DNA from: Lagopus muta
Taxonomy: Eukaryota > Chordata > Aves > Galliformes > Phasianidae
DNA length: 64,000 nucleotides
Direction: 5' to 3'
Assembly (NCBI RefSeq): GCF_023343835.1
Contig: NC_064437.1
Location: 22,543,001-22,607,000 of the forward strand
The position numbers and the translations under genes are program-made. Numbering within the stretch: the first letter of the stretch is position 1; each line of letters begins with the position of its first letter. The notes under the pieces were generated by a model. That model did no database searches. It had not been told where the DNA came from and saw nothing but the letters and a program-made list of their open reading frames with translations. Positions 37,986 to 51,500 of the stretch are shown piece by piece.

Positions 37986-40900
37986 TCACAAAAATGGGAG
38001 CCACCTTTTGTCATTTCTGTTGTCTTGCTTCTTTGCTAGTTCCTTATACTCTTTTGACCTTAGAAACCTGGGAAAAGAGTCTTTTGCCATGAGACTATAG
38101 ATTAACCTCTGGGCATCATCAAAACAACTGAGGGTGGGTTCTGAGATGTTCTGAGAGATGTGATTTCTTGTATGAAAGTCAATATTAATCTGTAGGAAGG
38201 AAGGAGGAACAAAATCAATGTCAGTTTGATTGGAATGCTGAGGTCTGTTTGTGTACAGGACACAATCAGCTTCTGAATTTCCTCCCACATACCCAAGCTG
38301 ATGCCAATTGGCAGGGAGGTCATCCCTTCTTTTTCTAGCATACCATTTTTTTAATACCATTTATTTGGTTCTTAGACAATTGGCATCGCTGGGGGGGGGG
38401 GGGGGGGGGGGAAAGAAGTGCAAAACTTGATTTTGATTATTTCATCTTTTTGCCAGACCAAATCCTATGAAGTACAGATCACCACAGGGCAAATTAGGGA
38501 TTAGAGCAAATCAGGCTCTGTTTCACACAAAGTTCTCCACCTGGTAAGTTGCTGACATAACAGGGAAGGGCAGCCAAGTTGAAATGAGTTTTCTGTCATT
38601 GTAGGAGTTTTGGATTTGAACTTTCCACTTGATTCCCATCCTCAGTCAGTACCCAAAGTACATGCAAAAAAATCTTTACCTCCTTTGGAGCATCAGCTTC
38701 AATGAAGTCAGCATAAATCTTTTGGGCTTTGGCTGCGATCTTGGTGGAAGACTTGGTTTTTTTGAAGTCCTCACAAGCCAGCCAGAACTCTACATTCTCC
38801 TCGCTGAATTCTGACTTCAAAAACTTCCTAAAAGCTGCCAGGCCATCTGGAGAAAAATGCATGAGACTGAGGGGTAGAAGGAAACTGAAAAATCAATATA
38901 GATTCTGTAATGTGTGCATTTATTTGCAGGATATATATTGTCACTTATGTTTCTGAAATTGTTTTGCCAACCAGCCAGCAGCTAGCCCCAGGAGGCTGTT
39001 TTGGGGAAAATAAGTAGGGCATGAAACAACAGCAGTGGTAAGGTGATGAAGGGAGTTCTGCCAGTTATTCACAGGGGAAGGCTCCCAAAACCTGCTTCGT
39101 ATGAGCTGGTCTCTCCAATGCTCATTATTCAAAAAGAAATCAGGGTCATGGTGGTCTATAAGAGGATTTGGAGCAACTAGACAATCAGGGATGTGAGGCT
39201 GACCCCACTCTAAGCAGCGTGCTGAACATTGATTTGTGCTGTGGCAGTGTGCTGCTCTCAGAGTTGAGAGCCTGGCTAGATAGCTTCTATGCTGCTTTTC
39301 AGGTAATGAGTTTCGATTTGAGCAAGGCTTACATGCCACCAGCAGTACTGTGGCTCAGAGTACATGGTGAGGTGGGCAGACAGCAGTGTGCAAACCTGAT
39401 GGCAATGTCTGTGAGTTGATTTGACATGGTTTTGTTATTTTTAACACTTTTCATCTACTCTTACCTTTATTAGCAAGTAGTGTATCCACAGAGTCAGACC
39501 AAGCCAGTGTTTCTTCTGTGTTTGACCTATGGAAACAACATCTATCCTTGAAAATAGCATCATGATCTTTTGCCTGTGCAGGCCATGGTAGCTACTCTTA
39601 TCATTTGGATATCCCATAGAAGGAGCACTTTTTGGGGTGGGGGCATAGAGGACCCAGTCTCATAAAACAGAATGCTATTTGACACTGGAAAATTCATCCA
39701 TGAAACAACATTAATAAAGTTTGCAATTGATTGAACTACAGTAAAAGCATAGGAGGGATATTAACGTTCTAGAGTACTGAATTCCTTCTCAAGTTCAAAT
39801 GGATTAACCATCAATATGGCACTTACTGCTTGGAATGAGTAGAATTATCTACACAGTTATCATGCTAACACTGGTAACGTTATGGGCTTTTTTCTGCAGT
39901 TTCTCAGCAGTATAAAAGTTTGAATACACGTAAATAAGAGTCAAAGTAAAAACTTTCAGTTCTATTAAACTTGGCTTTGATTGAAATTAACACTTTATGA
40001 GCTTTTAATTTAAACCTCCAGCAGAGAAAAAAAAAAACTTCCTTGACCAGTATTATTGTTACTGCTTACAGTTTTTGTTTGGAAGAGAAGAGTTTCATAA
40101 AAATGAAGCACTGTGCAGAGATGTGCCTCTTAGCACACAACTTCTGATGGAATCACCATGTGCCTACCTGCTTTCCTATGCTATTTTCCTATTTAATTTT
40201 TTCAATATTAGGCATCTCCAAATGAATGTTAGTCTCGTAACTACTATTTAGCAATAAGGAAGAATAAATCTGACTGGTGACATTGGTCATATTCTGTTTG
40301 GTAAGGAGTATATTTCTTCACTAAACCTCAGTTCAATAGTATGCAACTGAAAATTTTTTTGAAATAATTTTTTGTTGAGGAAAAACTAAAAAAATACACA
40401 AAATCTGAAAGATATCCTCTAGCAAATCTTGCAGGCAAGTCATTTGAGAGTCAATCAGTTTTTCATGTTACCTCTAGGCCCTGGAACGTGTTCAAAGGAG
40501 GGCAACAAAGCTGGTGAGGGGTCTGGAACACAGGTCATATGAGGAGAGGCTGAAGGAGCTGGGAATGTTCAGCCTGGAGAAGAGGAGGCTCAGGGGAGAC
40601 CTCATTGCTCTCTATAACTTCCTGAAGGGAGGTTGTAGTGAGCTGGGGGTCGGCCTCTTCTCTCGTGTCATTAGTGATAGGACCAGAGGGAATGGTTTCA
40701 AGCTACGCCAGGGGAGATTCAGGCTGGACATGAGGAAGTATTACTTTTCAGAAAGGTGGTCAGGCACTGGAATGGACTGCCCAGGGAGGTGGTGGAGTCA
40801 TCAAGCCTGGGGTGTTCAAGGAAAGGCTGGATGTTGTGCTGAGGGACATGGTTTAGTAGGAGCTATTGGGAATAGGTGAACGGTTGGACTGGATGATCTT

Positions 40901-42719
40901 GAAGGTCTTTTCCAACCTTGGTGATTCTATGATTCTATGATTCTAAGGACATGTAGTGAAAGATAAAGGATTTACTTAAGCCAGTATTCTGTAATCTACT
41001 CCAAATAGACTGAGTAGGTTTTTTCAAACATCCTTTGAATTCTAGTGAAATTAATGCACATTTAAAATACAATTTTTAAAAAAGTTCAGTGGGAATGAAG
41101 AATAGGTTTTGCTGACATTTTGCACTGAACAAAGAACTCAAAATAAAACAAATAGTTCAAAGGGCAAGGCCAGAGCAGACTAAGTGAGTAAGTCATTGAT
41201 TACTCCCTCCCCTCCAAATTTTAGATACAGATTTTCTATACAGTGAAAAGAGGATATGAACAATAGAATGCCTGGAAAGGTATCCAACAGATCCCTGCCT
41301 CATGTTGCTTGTATTGAAACTGTTATATTTTATACAAAGACCTTGAGAGGAAACCAAGTTTCCCACCCTGTGATTATTTATCTTACACAGTTTACGATGG
41401 CATGGGGATTTGAAACTGAATTTACATTCCAGGTGAATGTAATCATCACTTGACTTTCTGGCAGCTCTGGAAATATTTGTATGCCTCTTCCCTCTCATTT
41501 GGTAGTAAGGAGGAACTGAACAGTTTGGAAGTGTTTTGTTTCAGTGCAGTCAAAACAAATCATGGAATTTCTTACAGACGCGTAAATCATATTTTCTGAC
41601 TAGCCTCTGTTCCTCAAGAAACCTTACAAATTAATTGTTGTGGAGCCTGAGCATTCTGTGTGTAAGGGCAGGCAGGAAGAACCAGAGGTAATGGAGGGCG
41701 AAGTTGGGCTGGCAGAGCATCACAAGCCATTGGCAGTGTCTGTGGTCATGATGGGTGAGAAGCTGGGATATGTGAACACCAGTGTGGAAAAGGATCCCAT
41801 GTACCACTAGTGCTATTTTCTATGTATATTTGTCGAGAGCTTATGTGATTATATGTAAGAAAAATGCTTTTTTACACTAAGGGCAGTGAGGCATGGCACA
41901 GGCTGCCCAGAGAGGTGTGGGTGCCCCATCCCTGCAGATAGCCAAGGTCAGGCTGAATGGGCTCTGAGCACTGATGGAGCTGTGGGTGTCCTGCTCAGTG
42001 CAGGGAGTGAGACCAGATGGACTTTAAGGGTCCCCTTCAACTCCAACTATTCTGTGATTGTATGATTCTATTACGGTGCTACCATGTACTGTAACTGCAG
42101 TTATATTTATAATTATTACAGTTGGTTTCTGCATTGACATTTTTAAAAGCAAGTGCTTTTGGAGCTGTTGGTTTACTTCTATCCAACTGCACAAAATGAT
42201 ATTTAAATAAGTAGAAGAAAATGATGTATGTATTTATAAATATGTATGCATGCATACAGGAGGGAAACTGGAGAGCAATACATTCAGTCTGGATTGAAAA
42301 ACAGAAATGAAAGCTAAACGTAGCATCATGCAGTGCTCTGTGAGATGTTGTGTGCTAATGCAGTTAATCAGCAGAGAATTTCTTTCAGTGATAGTAATAA
42401 ACTCTAATTAAATATAACAAATTTTGGGTGCTTCAGCAGAACAAAAAGCAAAGATAAGACAGTATAAACATAATTCTGCTTCTTTTCCTCATCAGTAATA
42501 CTATTTGATTTAACATTTATTAGTCAGAGAATGATTTCACTGATTTCATTGGATTTGGATGGGAATGGCAAGCAGAAGTGACAACAAGGAACCAAAATCA
42601 TCATTGTAGAGTGTAAGGGGGAAGGAAAACAAAAAGTGTCCAGATCATTTAAAAGTTGACCATCTCATAAAGAGCCTAAGATTAAAATAGCCATAAAAAA
42701 CAACTCACTTCACTGGCAT
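37986..42719 (-). CDS. RGS21: RGS21, regulator of G-protein signaling 21 (4 coding exons, 147 aa)
   Basis: RGS21 is the smallest R4 RGS protein, little more than a bare RGS box. In mammals it is found in taste and other chemosensory cells and speeds GTP hydrolysis on Gi/Gq alpha. Coding exons are 42719-42709 (11 nt, proposed), 39526-39465 (62), 38846-38680 (167) and 38189-37986 (204, stop included). Phases join exactly. The last three exons are certain. Residues 5-24 ([20 protein letters not shown]) align with the human SPTAETMTWSENMDTLLANQ. SEEN lies at 39-42, INID at 81-84, DSFPR at 117-121, and the protein ends in KRWLPFL like human KKWLPFL. The proposed first exon encodes MPVK and ends at AA|GTGAGT. 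Human RGS21 (152 residues) starts MPVKCCFYR, so the bird protein would lack five residues, including two Cys. It lies between RGS18 and RGS1 as in other vertebrates. Gene identity about 0.95; start exon about 0.65. Confidence 0.9.
38391..38411. repeat. 21-nt G homopolymer in RGS21 intron 3
   Basis: This is an uninterrupted G run on the plus strand (C on the RGS21 transcript), about 200 nt upstream of the last exon. It can form a G-quadruplex in DNA. Length calls through such runs are error-prone. Confidence 0.9.
40478..40945 (+). mobile_element. CR1 LINE 3' fragment in RGS21 intron 1
   Basis: This is one of the longest CR1 copies in the window, about 470 nt, antisense to RGS21. It includes 'gaggagaggctgaaggagct' and ends with a perfect run of ATTCTATG octamers. 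An open frame of 121 codons across it is CR1 sequence, not a host gene. The intact tail suggests a fairly young insertion. Confidence 0.93.
41866..42071 (+). mobile_element. CR1 LINE 3' fragment in RGS21 intron 1
   Basis: It contains 'gcacaggctgcccagagagg' and the 'ccttcaactccaactattc' end with diverged octamers. Its sequence differs clearly from the copy at 40478, so it belongs to another CR1 subfamily. Confidence 0.87.
42709..42719 (-). CDS. RGS21: RGS21 proposed first coding exon (11 nt, MPVK)
   Basis: The minus strand reads ATGCCAGTGAA followed by the strong donor GTGAGT. It supplies Met-Pro-Val and two bases of Lys, in the phase that exon 2 (39526) needs. The -3 base is A, a fair Kozak context. 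It was chosen because MPVK equals the first four residues of human RGS21 and no other short MPVK start was noticed upstream. The intron would be 3.2 kb. Any non-coding exons further upstream cannot be recognised from sequence alone. Confidence 0.6.
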
Positions 42720-45692
42720 TTTTTGTTCCACTGTCTGACTGTCACGAGTAGGGCAGAATTTCTTTTCCTGACTGATCTTCAAGCTGAAGGTGATATGATA
42801 GCAGGAACAATACAATTAGCACGTGCATCCCCACAAAGTACAGTGCAAGCTGACAGACTGCTTTTAACACCTCCTTTACAATTTTCTCTTTCAGAACTAT
42901 GGCTTATTTTTCAGCAGTGGCCATGCTATCTTACAGTTATGCTCTGAACAACATGTTATTAGAGAAATCATCTTACTGACTGTGGAACAGCAGGATGCAA
43001 AATAGGTTCAGTGCACCTAGCTAGAAAATTCTTCATTGTATTTCTTTGCTCTTACTATTGTATCTGCTCTAGGCACACCTGTGACTTATCCATTACCTTA
43101 CACATCTCGAAGGTCTAAGCCCTTGAAGTGTTTGTCTCTCATTTATTCAAATAAGTCTTCTTACACTGATGCTGCTACAAACAATGGGGTCGCGTGGTAT
43201 CTGAACACTGTAAAGCAGCAGTTTCTTCTGCTCTTACTGATACTTCATTCGGTGTGATCTCTTCGAAGAGCATCACTCCGTCCCAGAAACTTCCTCATAT
43301 AATTTTTCCTTTTGCTGTGATATCTCTTTCTTTATTCTTTTCTTCTCGACACTTTTCTTTCTCAGTATATTCCTTGCTCCCTTGCTCTCCTGAACCAGGA
43401 GGCTTTTACTTTCAGGCCTCTCTCCTTGTGGTGCAGCCTAATCCTTTGCTGCCCTTACCCAGCTTCCTTTATTCTCCTTTAATAGAGAAATATATATATA
43501 TATATTAGCTTAAGAATAAGATGAATGTTGGTAAAAGAACAAATGGATATAAACAGCAAAAAAGTTTCATTGGGAAAACAGAAGGCTTCATAAAGTACCA
43601 TTGATAATTTTCCCCAGTGGGGTTTTTGTCCTCTCTACTTCTCTGTACTTTATATATAGAGACTGATACATTCATAAAAGAGACTATTTTACATTGTCGC
43701 CTTTGATAATAGGAAACTAGGAACAACGACCCACGGTACCCCTTTGAGCCCTAATTTCTTAATACTGAGCAAGATTTCTGGCAGCAAAATGAAGCTATTG
43801 GGTTGTTTTTTTTTCCTGCAGATTTCTTATCTTTGAATCCACTTGCTTCCAAAAGTAATAATAGAATGACAGAAATAAGAACTACCATCTTTATTCTCTG
43901 CCATTAGTTATTTGGTCTAATTTCCACAGAATATATACCATGAACTATAAAATAGTGCCAGACAAGACCAATATTTTACTGAAATTTCATAAGGAGAAAA
44001 ACTGTCTCGGTATTACAACACATCCATCAGCTACTTGTGCAAATGTTTTCGTTATTCATAATACACTACATCAAACAAGCAAGCTCTCTATTGACCTACA
44101 GTGGATTTACGAGTGTGCTGCCTTTGGCGGATGGTAACAGAGCTAGAACTGTAGGAAAGGGAATGTGGAGCTGTTGGTTGCACAATTCATCCTTCACCCC
44201 TATTGCTTGATAAGGACCAACATCCTTTATGAAAAGGTATTGGCTGATTGGAGCAATTAAGCTTATCATTTAGTGTTCTTAACCACACCTGAGCTAGATA
44301 CCAGTATTTAGCAACTTTTCAGCTCGCACTATTGATGTATTAATCTAAGAAATCACTTGCATTTTTTTATATATTCCTAAAAGAGTTGCCTTGTACTCAC
44401 CTTAGTGCAATGTGAGCAAATGTCACACTCTCCCACAAAAGTTTTAGAGTGTTGCCGTCAGGTTCAATATCTTAATGCCCTTCAGCACTTGGCCTTCGTT
44501 GAATCCATTCCACAGCCAGGGTAGTTGGATATTACTCCATACAGCATAACCTCAGGAGGAAAATGAAGGTTCTCTTGATCCAAGCAATACAAGTAGATTT
44601 ACCACCTTTCTTAAGTTGGAAGATGACCTAGGCACTGCTGGCATCCTAGTGAAATGGAACCACCTGTCATAGCAGATGCAAATCCATTTTAATCACAGCA
44701 CTATGTAAATCCGCATCTTCCACCTTCCAATAATACGGTGTGGACAGCTTACAAACGCATTTATTTATTTTTTTTCCATGTGAATAACTTTGTGTATCTT
44801 CAGTATGCCACAGAGCTATTTTGCATAAAGAAATTAGCTGTTATTTTCCACCCAAGCAATGTGTCCCTTCAGGTGAAAGATTTGATTTCCAGAACAATCT
44901 GTCAAAATGTTTTTCATCATGTTGTGCTCCTTATGTACATGATTTCTAAGTGCTAAACAAACACAGATGTTGACTAAAGGGGAATTGGAAGCAATTCTCA
45001 GAACAAAACTGTGCAAACTTGAAGAGTTTAAGTTAGTACTACTCAGCAGATTGTTTGTCCCAGATCTTGTCCTGGATGAACAAACTACTATTTTTATAGC
45101 AGCAGATTAACAAAAGTTCCTATTTGCACAAGAAGCCTGTGTGGTGCAAACTTAAAGGGCAGTATCAGAATCTTGCACTTGGAGATGGGTATAAATTGTA
45201 CCAACACAATAATATATAAAAAGTAGGCATGATGTCATAGAGAGCTCCTGAGCCATAATTCCCTGTATCAGTTGTCTTCTGTGTCTTGCCTTGCTGGCAG
45301 TGTGTCCCAAATCAAGATGGGATGAGTAATGGATCAAAGGGAAAACCAATACACCAGTGTCCTTGATTGTGAAGAAACAAGTTTCTAAAATACAAGAAAA
45401 TAGCACAGTGAAGAAACAGCTGCTTAGGAATTGTAGTTACATTCGGTTTCAGCTTAACCTTCTGTTCTGCTTGAAAACTAGGTATCAACTTTCACAGGGT
45501 TGTTTTTCACGCTACTTAATTTTAACTAAGTTTTCTAATGAAACCAAAGATAAAGTCTGATTCATAATAACTCCTCTTGTGAGTTGACATCTGAGATGTT
45601 TACGCCAATACATGTTGTTTAGGAAAGTAGGGATAAAAGCATTAAAGTAAAAACAGGCAGCTTTCACGGCTCAGTTCTCACTGGCCGGTGTT

Positions 45693-45710
45693 AAAAAAAA
45701 AAAAAAAAAA
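45693..45710. repeat. 18-nt A homopolymer followed by purine-rich tract
   Basis: The A run is followed by an A/G-rich stretch to about 45780. It could be the remnant tail of an old retrocopy, but no body was recognised on its left. Confidence 0.85.
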
Positions 45711-47500
45711 GAAATAGAAAAAAGAAAAAGGAAGATGGCAACAAGACAGCAGGAGAAAAGAAGAAATGGAGGCAAGCTGGATGTTGGATAGGGGACTGAT
45801 ATTTATATCTTTGGCATACAGCCACACAGGAGCTAAACGGTCATTTGATTGAGACTTTTGACTGTAATGCAAAAAAACAGAGGGGGGTCTAACACAGGTA
45901 TCTGAGCAAGGTGTTCATGCATGAGCATATAAAGCACTGAAGAGAAGATGATTTTATGCTTTTTTTTTTTTCTTTTTTTTTTTCAGTTGGAGTCTTTCAA
46001 CGTTATGCATGGAAAATAATTTGGAAGGGAGAGGGAACTGTATTCAAAGTTAATTAAGGCAGCTGAGCAGCTGGGGACAAAAAGAAAGGAGAGAAAAAAT
46101 AACCTGCCATTTGTGAGTCACTTACTTGCCTCTATACACCACAGCTTCTAAGAGCCACATTATCAATTGCCTCCAGTTGCGGTAGAAGGAAACCTTTCTT
46201 TTCCTTTGAGATTCATTATGCTAGAACTCAGTCCTCTTGTTTCTTGTCAGAACAGATATTAATTAAGTTGTCATTTGCACAATATCAAATCCCAAAAGCC
46301 AAAGAAAAGATGTGAAGATGCGTATTTTGATGTCCCTCAAGCTACCAACAGCAGATAATAATTCAGTTATTTCAATGCATCTAATCAGAGCTAGGTAAAA
46401 GAAAATAAAAAGGCAACAAACATCTGTGCTACAGAATTCTGTAGATTTTTTCCCTCATACATTGGAGCTGGAGACTTTACTTATGTAAGGAACAGAGTGA
46501 AGTGTTTATTTAGGGTAAAGTGTTGTTAAGAGGTATTTTGAGAGCTCTTACTGAATACTGAACAACGCACACAAATCTAGAAAGCTGCTACATAATGTAA
46601 TTCCCAATAAAAATATATACCCAGCAGGCTTCGTATGTATTATTCACATCAAGCCAGCAAAACAAGAGCATTTATTTAACTGTGGCATTGATTCTGCCAA
46701 ACCTAGAGAAGCCCAGCGATGATTTCTGTCACTGTCCATGCTATAAATACATCCCTGCAGAGCTAGTCTTCAATCTTATCAATCCTGTCTCTCTGAAGCA
46801 CAGAGAAGTGTCACGGACTTGTACTAAACCTGTTTAGTTCATCTTCCAGCACTTGTTTTTCTGCCACAAAAAGGAATCTCCTCTAGAAAGCAGATAATTC
46901 TGTCCTTTTGGTTTATCTTTGTGCCCTTTGTCTTCCTTTCTCTGAATTTATCTCTACTTTCTTCTTATAGTAGTTCCCATGGCCTCAGTCTGCTGTAAAT
47001 CATGGTTCATTATTATCTCTGAAAAACATACATGCATGAGTAGCTACCAAGAATAGCTTATTTGTTTGTTGTAATTACAAAACTCATGCAAGGGACTAGC
47101 ACTGTCAGTACTACAGAATGATGGTTGTGAGGAAGGCCTCCCTGGCGATAAGCAACATTTTCCATGTTCCTGTGAAAGGAAACAAAGGCGCCTGCTGACT
47201 TCTATTTATCACTGCAGACAGTTTTGAGTAACTGCTTGGGTTTTTTGCTAAGAAGGAAATGTCTTACTCAAAGCACTGTATTTGTCATTTATCTGGGCTT
47301 TGGAGCAGTAGTAAATGCATTCTTTTACATTTATTTCGTCCACAGCAAGAGCAAATATTAGATTCCGTGGAGGTATGAAGTAACATGATCACCAGTTGAG
47401 AATCTGGTGGCAAACATACAGGTTTTACGCCTGTGTTGTAACAGACCCACTGTTATCTCTCAAGTGAACTATCAAGTATGGCATTTGAGAGCTGATGTGA

Positions 47501-47604
47501 CTCTGGGCAGCCTGGTCTAGTGGCTGGTAACCCTGCACACAAGTGTGGGGGTTGAAACTAGATGATCATTGTGGTCCTTTTCAACCCAGGCCATTCTATG
47601 ATTT
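47501..47604 (+). mobile_element. Short CR1 3' fragment
   Basis: It spans GGCAGCCTGGTCTAGTGGCT to the tail CCATTCTATGATTT. It lies just downstream of the RGS18 3' end, antisense to it. Confidence 0.85.
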
Positions 47605-47916
47605 CAGAGGATGCTATTTATGGAGGGGAGCACACAAGGGAGCATTTATGTGCAGTATTGGATAGTCAGCTTTAGGACACAGAACTGCATACTGAGAACA
47701 ACAGTCGATTGTGTTGTTTAACTGGCCTCATACCTAGCTTAGCATGGGGGAAAAGCATGCTTCCTTCTAGACAGACATATGCATCCACATGACCAGATGT
47801 TGAATGACACATGTTGTGTTAAAAGGGCATTCTTGGCCCTTGACTGCTGCTCATTCAGTTGGAAAGAAAAAAGAAAAAAAGAGAGAGAGAATACAAAAAT
47901 TTGATAGCAAAGCTAT

Positions 47917-47922
47917 TTTATA
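47917..47922 (-). terminator. Possible RGS18 polyadenylation signal (TATAAA variant)
   Basis: TATAAA on the transcript strand lies about 620 nt past the RGS18 stop, with a strongly T-rich stretch downstream (minus strand of about 47865-47890), as expected of a U-rich downstream element. The hexamer is a weak variant. The next AATAAA is only near 47330, so the true end is uncertain. Confidence 0.25.
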
Positions 47923-48542
47923 CAGCATAGTTTAAATATAAAGAAAAGATGTACAAGAAGACTATATAATATATCCCTATAAAAATTAAATAGGCATTCT
48001 TATCATCCTCTTGAAATACGCAATAGCTAAATTTTAATTATGCAGTAGCTGTAGTTAAAATCCATATAATTTTTACATTTCACCTAACTAATGTTCCCAT
48101 GTGTTCTGCAGTATGAGTAAGTACTACAAATATTCCATGCTTAGTGTAGGAAATACTACAAAAAAAAAAAAAAATCATGTGCAAAGGTTAGCTATACAGA
48201 TTCAAACTGTGACAAAACTGTCTTACGATACAGGCTCAGAATACATGATGGGTGTTATCAAATAGCGTTTTAGACAACATTTTTGTCAGAAACTCAGATT
48301 CTTCTTTCTAATATGATAACAGCTCCTGCTTGAGTTACAAAAAAATACTGTACAAAAGCTTCACATGACACCTCAGCCTGATTGTCTACAGTAAATGGGA
48401 TTACTCACTAGCAACAAAACTATGACCTGGTATGAATGCATGCAACTTTGCTTGCCACTTATTTACACCACCTAAGGATTTGTAATTTATAACACATGTA
48501 CAATTTGCTTGCAGTGGCTAGAATTCATGAGGGCTGAGTTCC

Positions 48543-51500
48543 CTATTGCCAGATGGTAAAGTCTGGTCGCACACCCTGGAAATCATTGACAGTGAAGGAC
48601 CGTGATCGTCTCCTAAGAGTGGGACGACCAGGATTTCTCCCCTTAACCAAATTCAAATAAAGATCAGATCTTAGGAAGCGTGGATAGCTGTCTTGCTCCA
48701 TCAGCCTGTAGACTGTGTTTTGTGCTGCATCAAAGGTGGTGATGACGGGCTGCTCAATATTCTGACTTGTAACTTCTTTGGTTTTAAAGTCCAAATTCAC
48801 CTGGAGAATGAGGAAAAGTGTACTTATTTAACGTGCATTAACACAATTCTTTCGTTGTCCATAGCAAAGATATTGTACACTGGTGAAAGAGTTTTCTGAT
48901 AAAAAGGACTTTCAATCCTGTATATTACTCAAGATTAAGGCCATAGAATTAGTGTATTCCTTTTCAGTTATGGCTGCCAGAAAGTCTACATAAATGTGTC
49001 ACTGGTACACTGAAGAACTGATAAAATATCAGTTAAGATACAACCAACACATTTTGATGTGGTAGTATCTGATTGAAAGTAACTCACTATCAGCAATCTT
49101 GGAATAGTTGCTGCCGCCAAGTTTTGCATCACCAACCTAAGGCTGAACTCCTTCCTTTTTCATTTAAGAGACACATAGAACTTTGTCTCCTTAGAATGCA
49201 GTAGTGTATATTAAAGATTTCTAGATGCTGTATGGGGTTTTGATGGCAGGAGGGTGAGAAAATTCTAAGAATTAAAATATTAAAATAATTTTAGTGAGTT
49301 TCTGGAGGCTTTAGAGATGTGGAAAGCACATCAAAATGATCATTTATTCCATGCACTGGTGCATTCTTCCTGGGAAGATCTCACACAAAAATCATAGAAT
49401 CATAGAGTCATAGAATGGCTTGGGTTGGAAGAGACCTCAAGGATCACCAAGCTTCAACTCCTCTGCTGCAGGCAGGGCGGCCAGCCACCATATCCAATAC
49501 TAGATTAGGCTGCCCAGGGCCCCATCATTAGGTTACTCTTGGTCAAAGTATGACTTCCATGCTCTGTCCCCTCCCCAGCTTTCTTCCTGCTCACCCTTTT
49601 GTTTGTCAGTCTCAAGGCATGACAGTATCAGGGCTCAATGTCCTACCATAATTGCTCACAGATTATTTAGCAATGATAAGTTCCGGCTCAAATAATTAGA
49701 GAATCATAGAATGGCTCGGGTTGGAAGGGAGCTGAAAGATCATCCAGTTCCAACACCCTGCCATGAGCATGGCTGCCAACCACTAGACCAAATTATGGGT
49801 TTTTCTTTTTAAGTAAGGTCCACCCACTGAGATGCTGCAGGAGAAGGAGTAAAAAAGGCTGTAAGTTTTGAAAGTGGCACTAGTAAGCCAGGCCCCTGTC
49901 AAAGGTGGATCTGAATGTTATATATAGTCTGTGAGAATTATGGGTGGAGATTGCACCATTTTGTAATCCTTCTCTTAAAATAAGAATTACACTTATTTCA
50001 CCTTTGTTTCAGGGAAGTAGCTGTTGGAGTTTAACTTCTGCTCTTCTAGCAAGTTTAAAAAAAAATACAGGGGAAAGGGAGAATTGGCAAGTGCCATATT
50101 TCTGTTCAACCTTGACAGAATTAGAGGAAAATGTAAGTCCAGAATACCTACTGAGGAGGCTGAGCTTGATTTCCGTAAGAGCTCATCATCTCCTTCCCAA
50201 GTAGGCAAAAAGAAAAAAAAAAAATAAAGTGTTCTTTTTGCTCATTTACAGTATGATTCCTTCATAACACATTTCAGAAAAATGAAGAATTGTAAATATT
50301 CAGACTTTTTGCACTACTATAGTAATAAAAAAAGCCCTTCATGTTAATTAGTACTGACATAGCAACTTGTTTTTATCTGTGTGCTGTCAGTAACATAGCA
50401 AGCACGCCCAGCCAGAGCTTTGAGGATAGAGAACATTAATCATGAAAAATCTTTGCTTAGAACATTATCACTATCATTTAAGGAATATGTTTAATTTAGT
50501 AAACTCTTCTAGCCTCTTTCAGTCTTTTGGCTTATTTGAAACAAAAGCTTCTGGGTCTGTAATCATTTGACAAATAGTTTAAGAGAATGGGAGAATTATT
50601 CTGTTGTTCTGGAAGCAGCATTGACTACAGACAGATAATACTTCTTCAAAAATGCTAGCTGATATGTTTCATGGCAGCATTAACATTTATCATTGCTATT
50701 TTTCACTAAATTAACTGTGTGTGTATGTATATGTGCATATATATCCTGGCTTTATAGACCAACAGGAATCTTTGATTCCCGTGATCTAATATTCAAACTC
50801 AGAGTTGTATACTTAGAAGAGCGATATGCAGTGGGTTTTGTAAGGAGCCTGGAGATGAATAAACTAAGCAATTACTTCCAGGCTTCCTTCCAAAGCTTTG
50901 ACATGTAAGATACAGTCTCCTTAAGTCAGTGACAGCACAATTAATGGTTGTTACTGTTTCTTCACACACTCTTCTTAAAAGCAGATTTCATCAGATGCAG
51001 TTGTGGAAAACACTGTGTACGCTGAAGAATGTTTTTACTGTACCTCTTTTGGAGCATCTTTCCGTATGAATGTTTCATAAATGGTCTTAGCTTTTGGGAA
51101 AAGTTCGTTTGTAGTTTTACTCTTCTTGTAATCCTCACAAGCTATCCAGAACTCAATGTTCTCCTCACTGAACTCCGTTTTCAGAAATCTTGTGAAGGCA
51201 TCCAATCCATCTACAGAAGGGAATATTGAATTGTGTTAAATGAATACATATATATATATATCTCCTTATCAGACAGTTAATATCTTCAGGCAGTCTAAGC
51301 AAAGTCACAAAACGGGTTGTGCTCCCTTTAAATTACATTGCATCACAGATCATTATTTTAAATTGCATAAAGGCTTTAAAATAAGTGCATGCTGTAACTC
51401 CCATGACAGAATTCTCATTACTGATTACCAAGACCTTAAGAATGTATAAATGGAAGCAATCAAATCATCTGTATGTATCTGGAAGTGATGGAATTTGCTA

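Larger units (their letters stand above)
42720..47900. other. RGS21-RGS18 spacer
   Basis: The first part should hold the RGS21 promoter and any untranslated exon, but no clear TATA or CpG-rich promoter was seen upstream of 42719. The rest holds A/T homopolymers (45693-45710, about 45961-45983), an AT dinucleotide run near 43490-43504 and one CR1 fragment at 47501. Confidence 0.5.

Noticed and set aside
38941-39339. 132-codon minus-strand open frame within RGS21
   Set aside because: It lies inside intron 2 between two well-supported exons and has no RGS or other domain signature.
40514-40879. 121-codon plus-strand open frame
   Set aside because: It lies wholly inside a CR1 copy with an intact octamer tail, so it is LINE 3' sequence and not a host gene.
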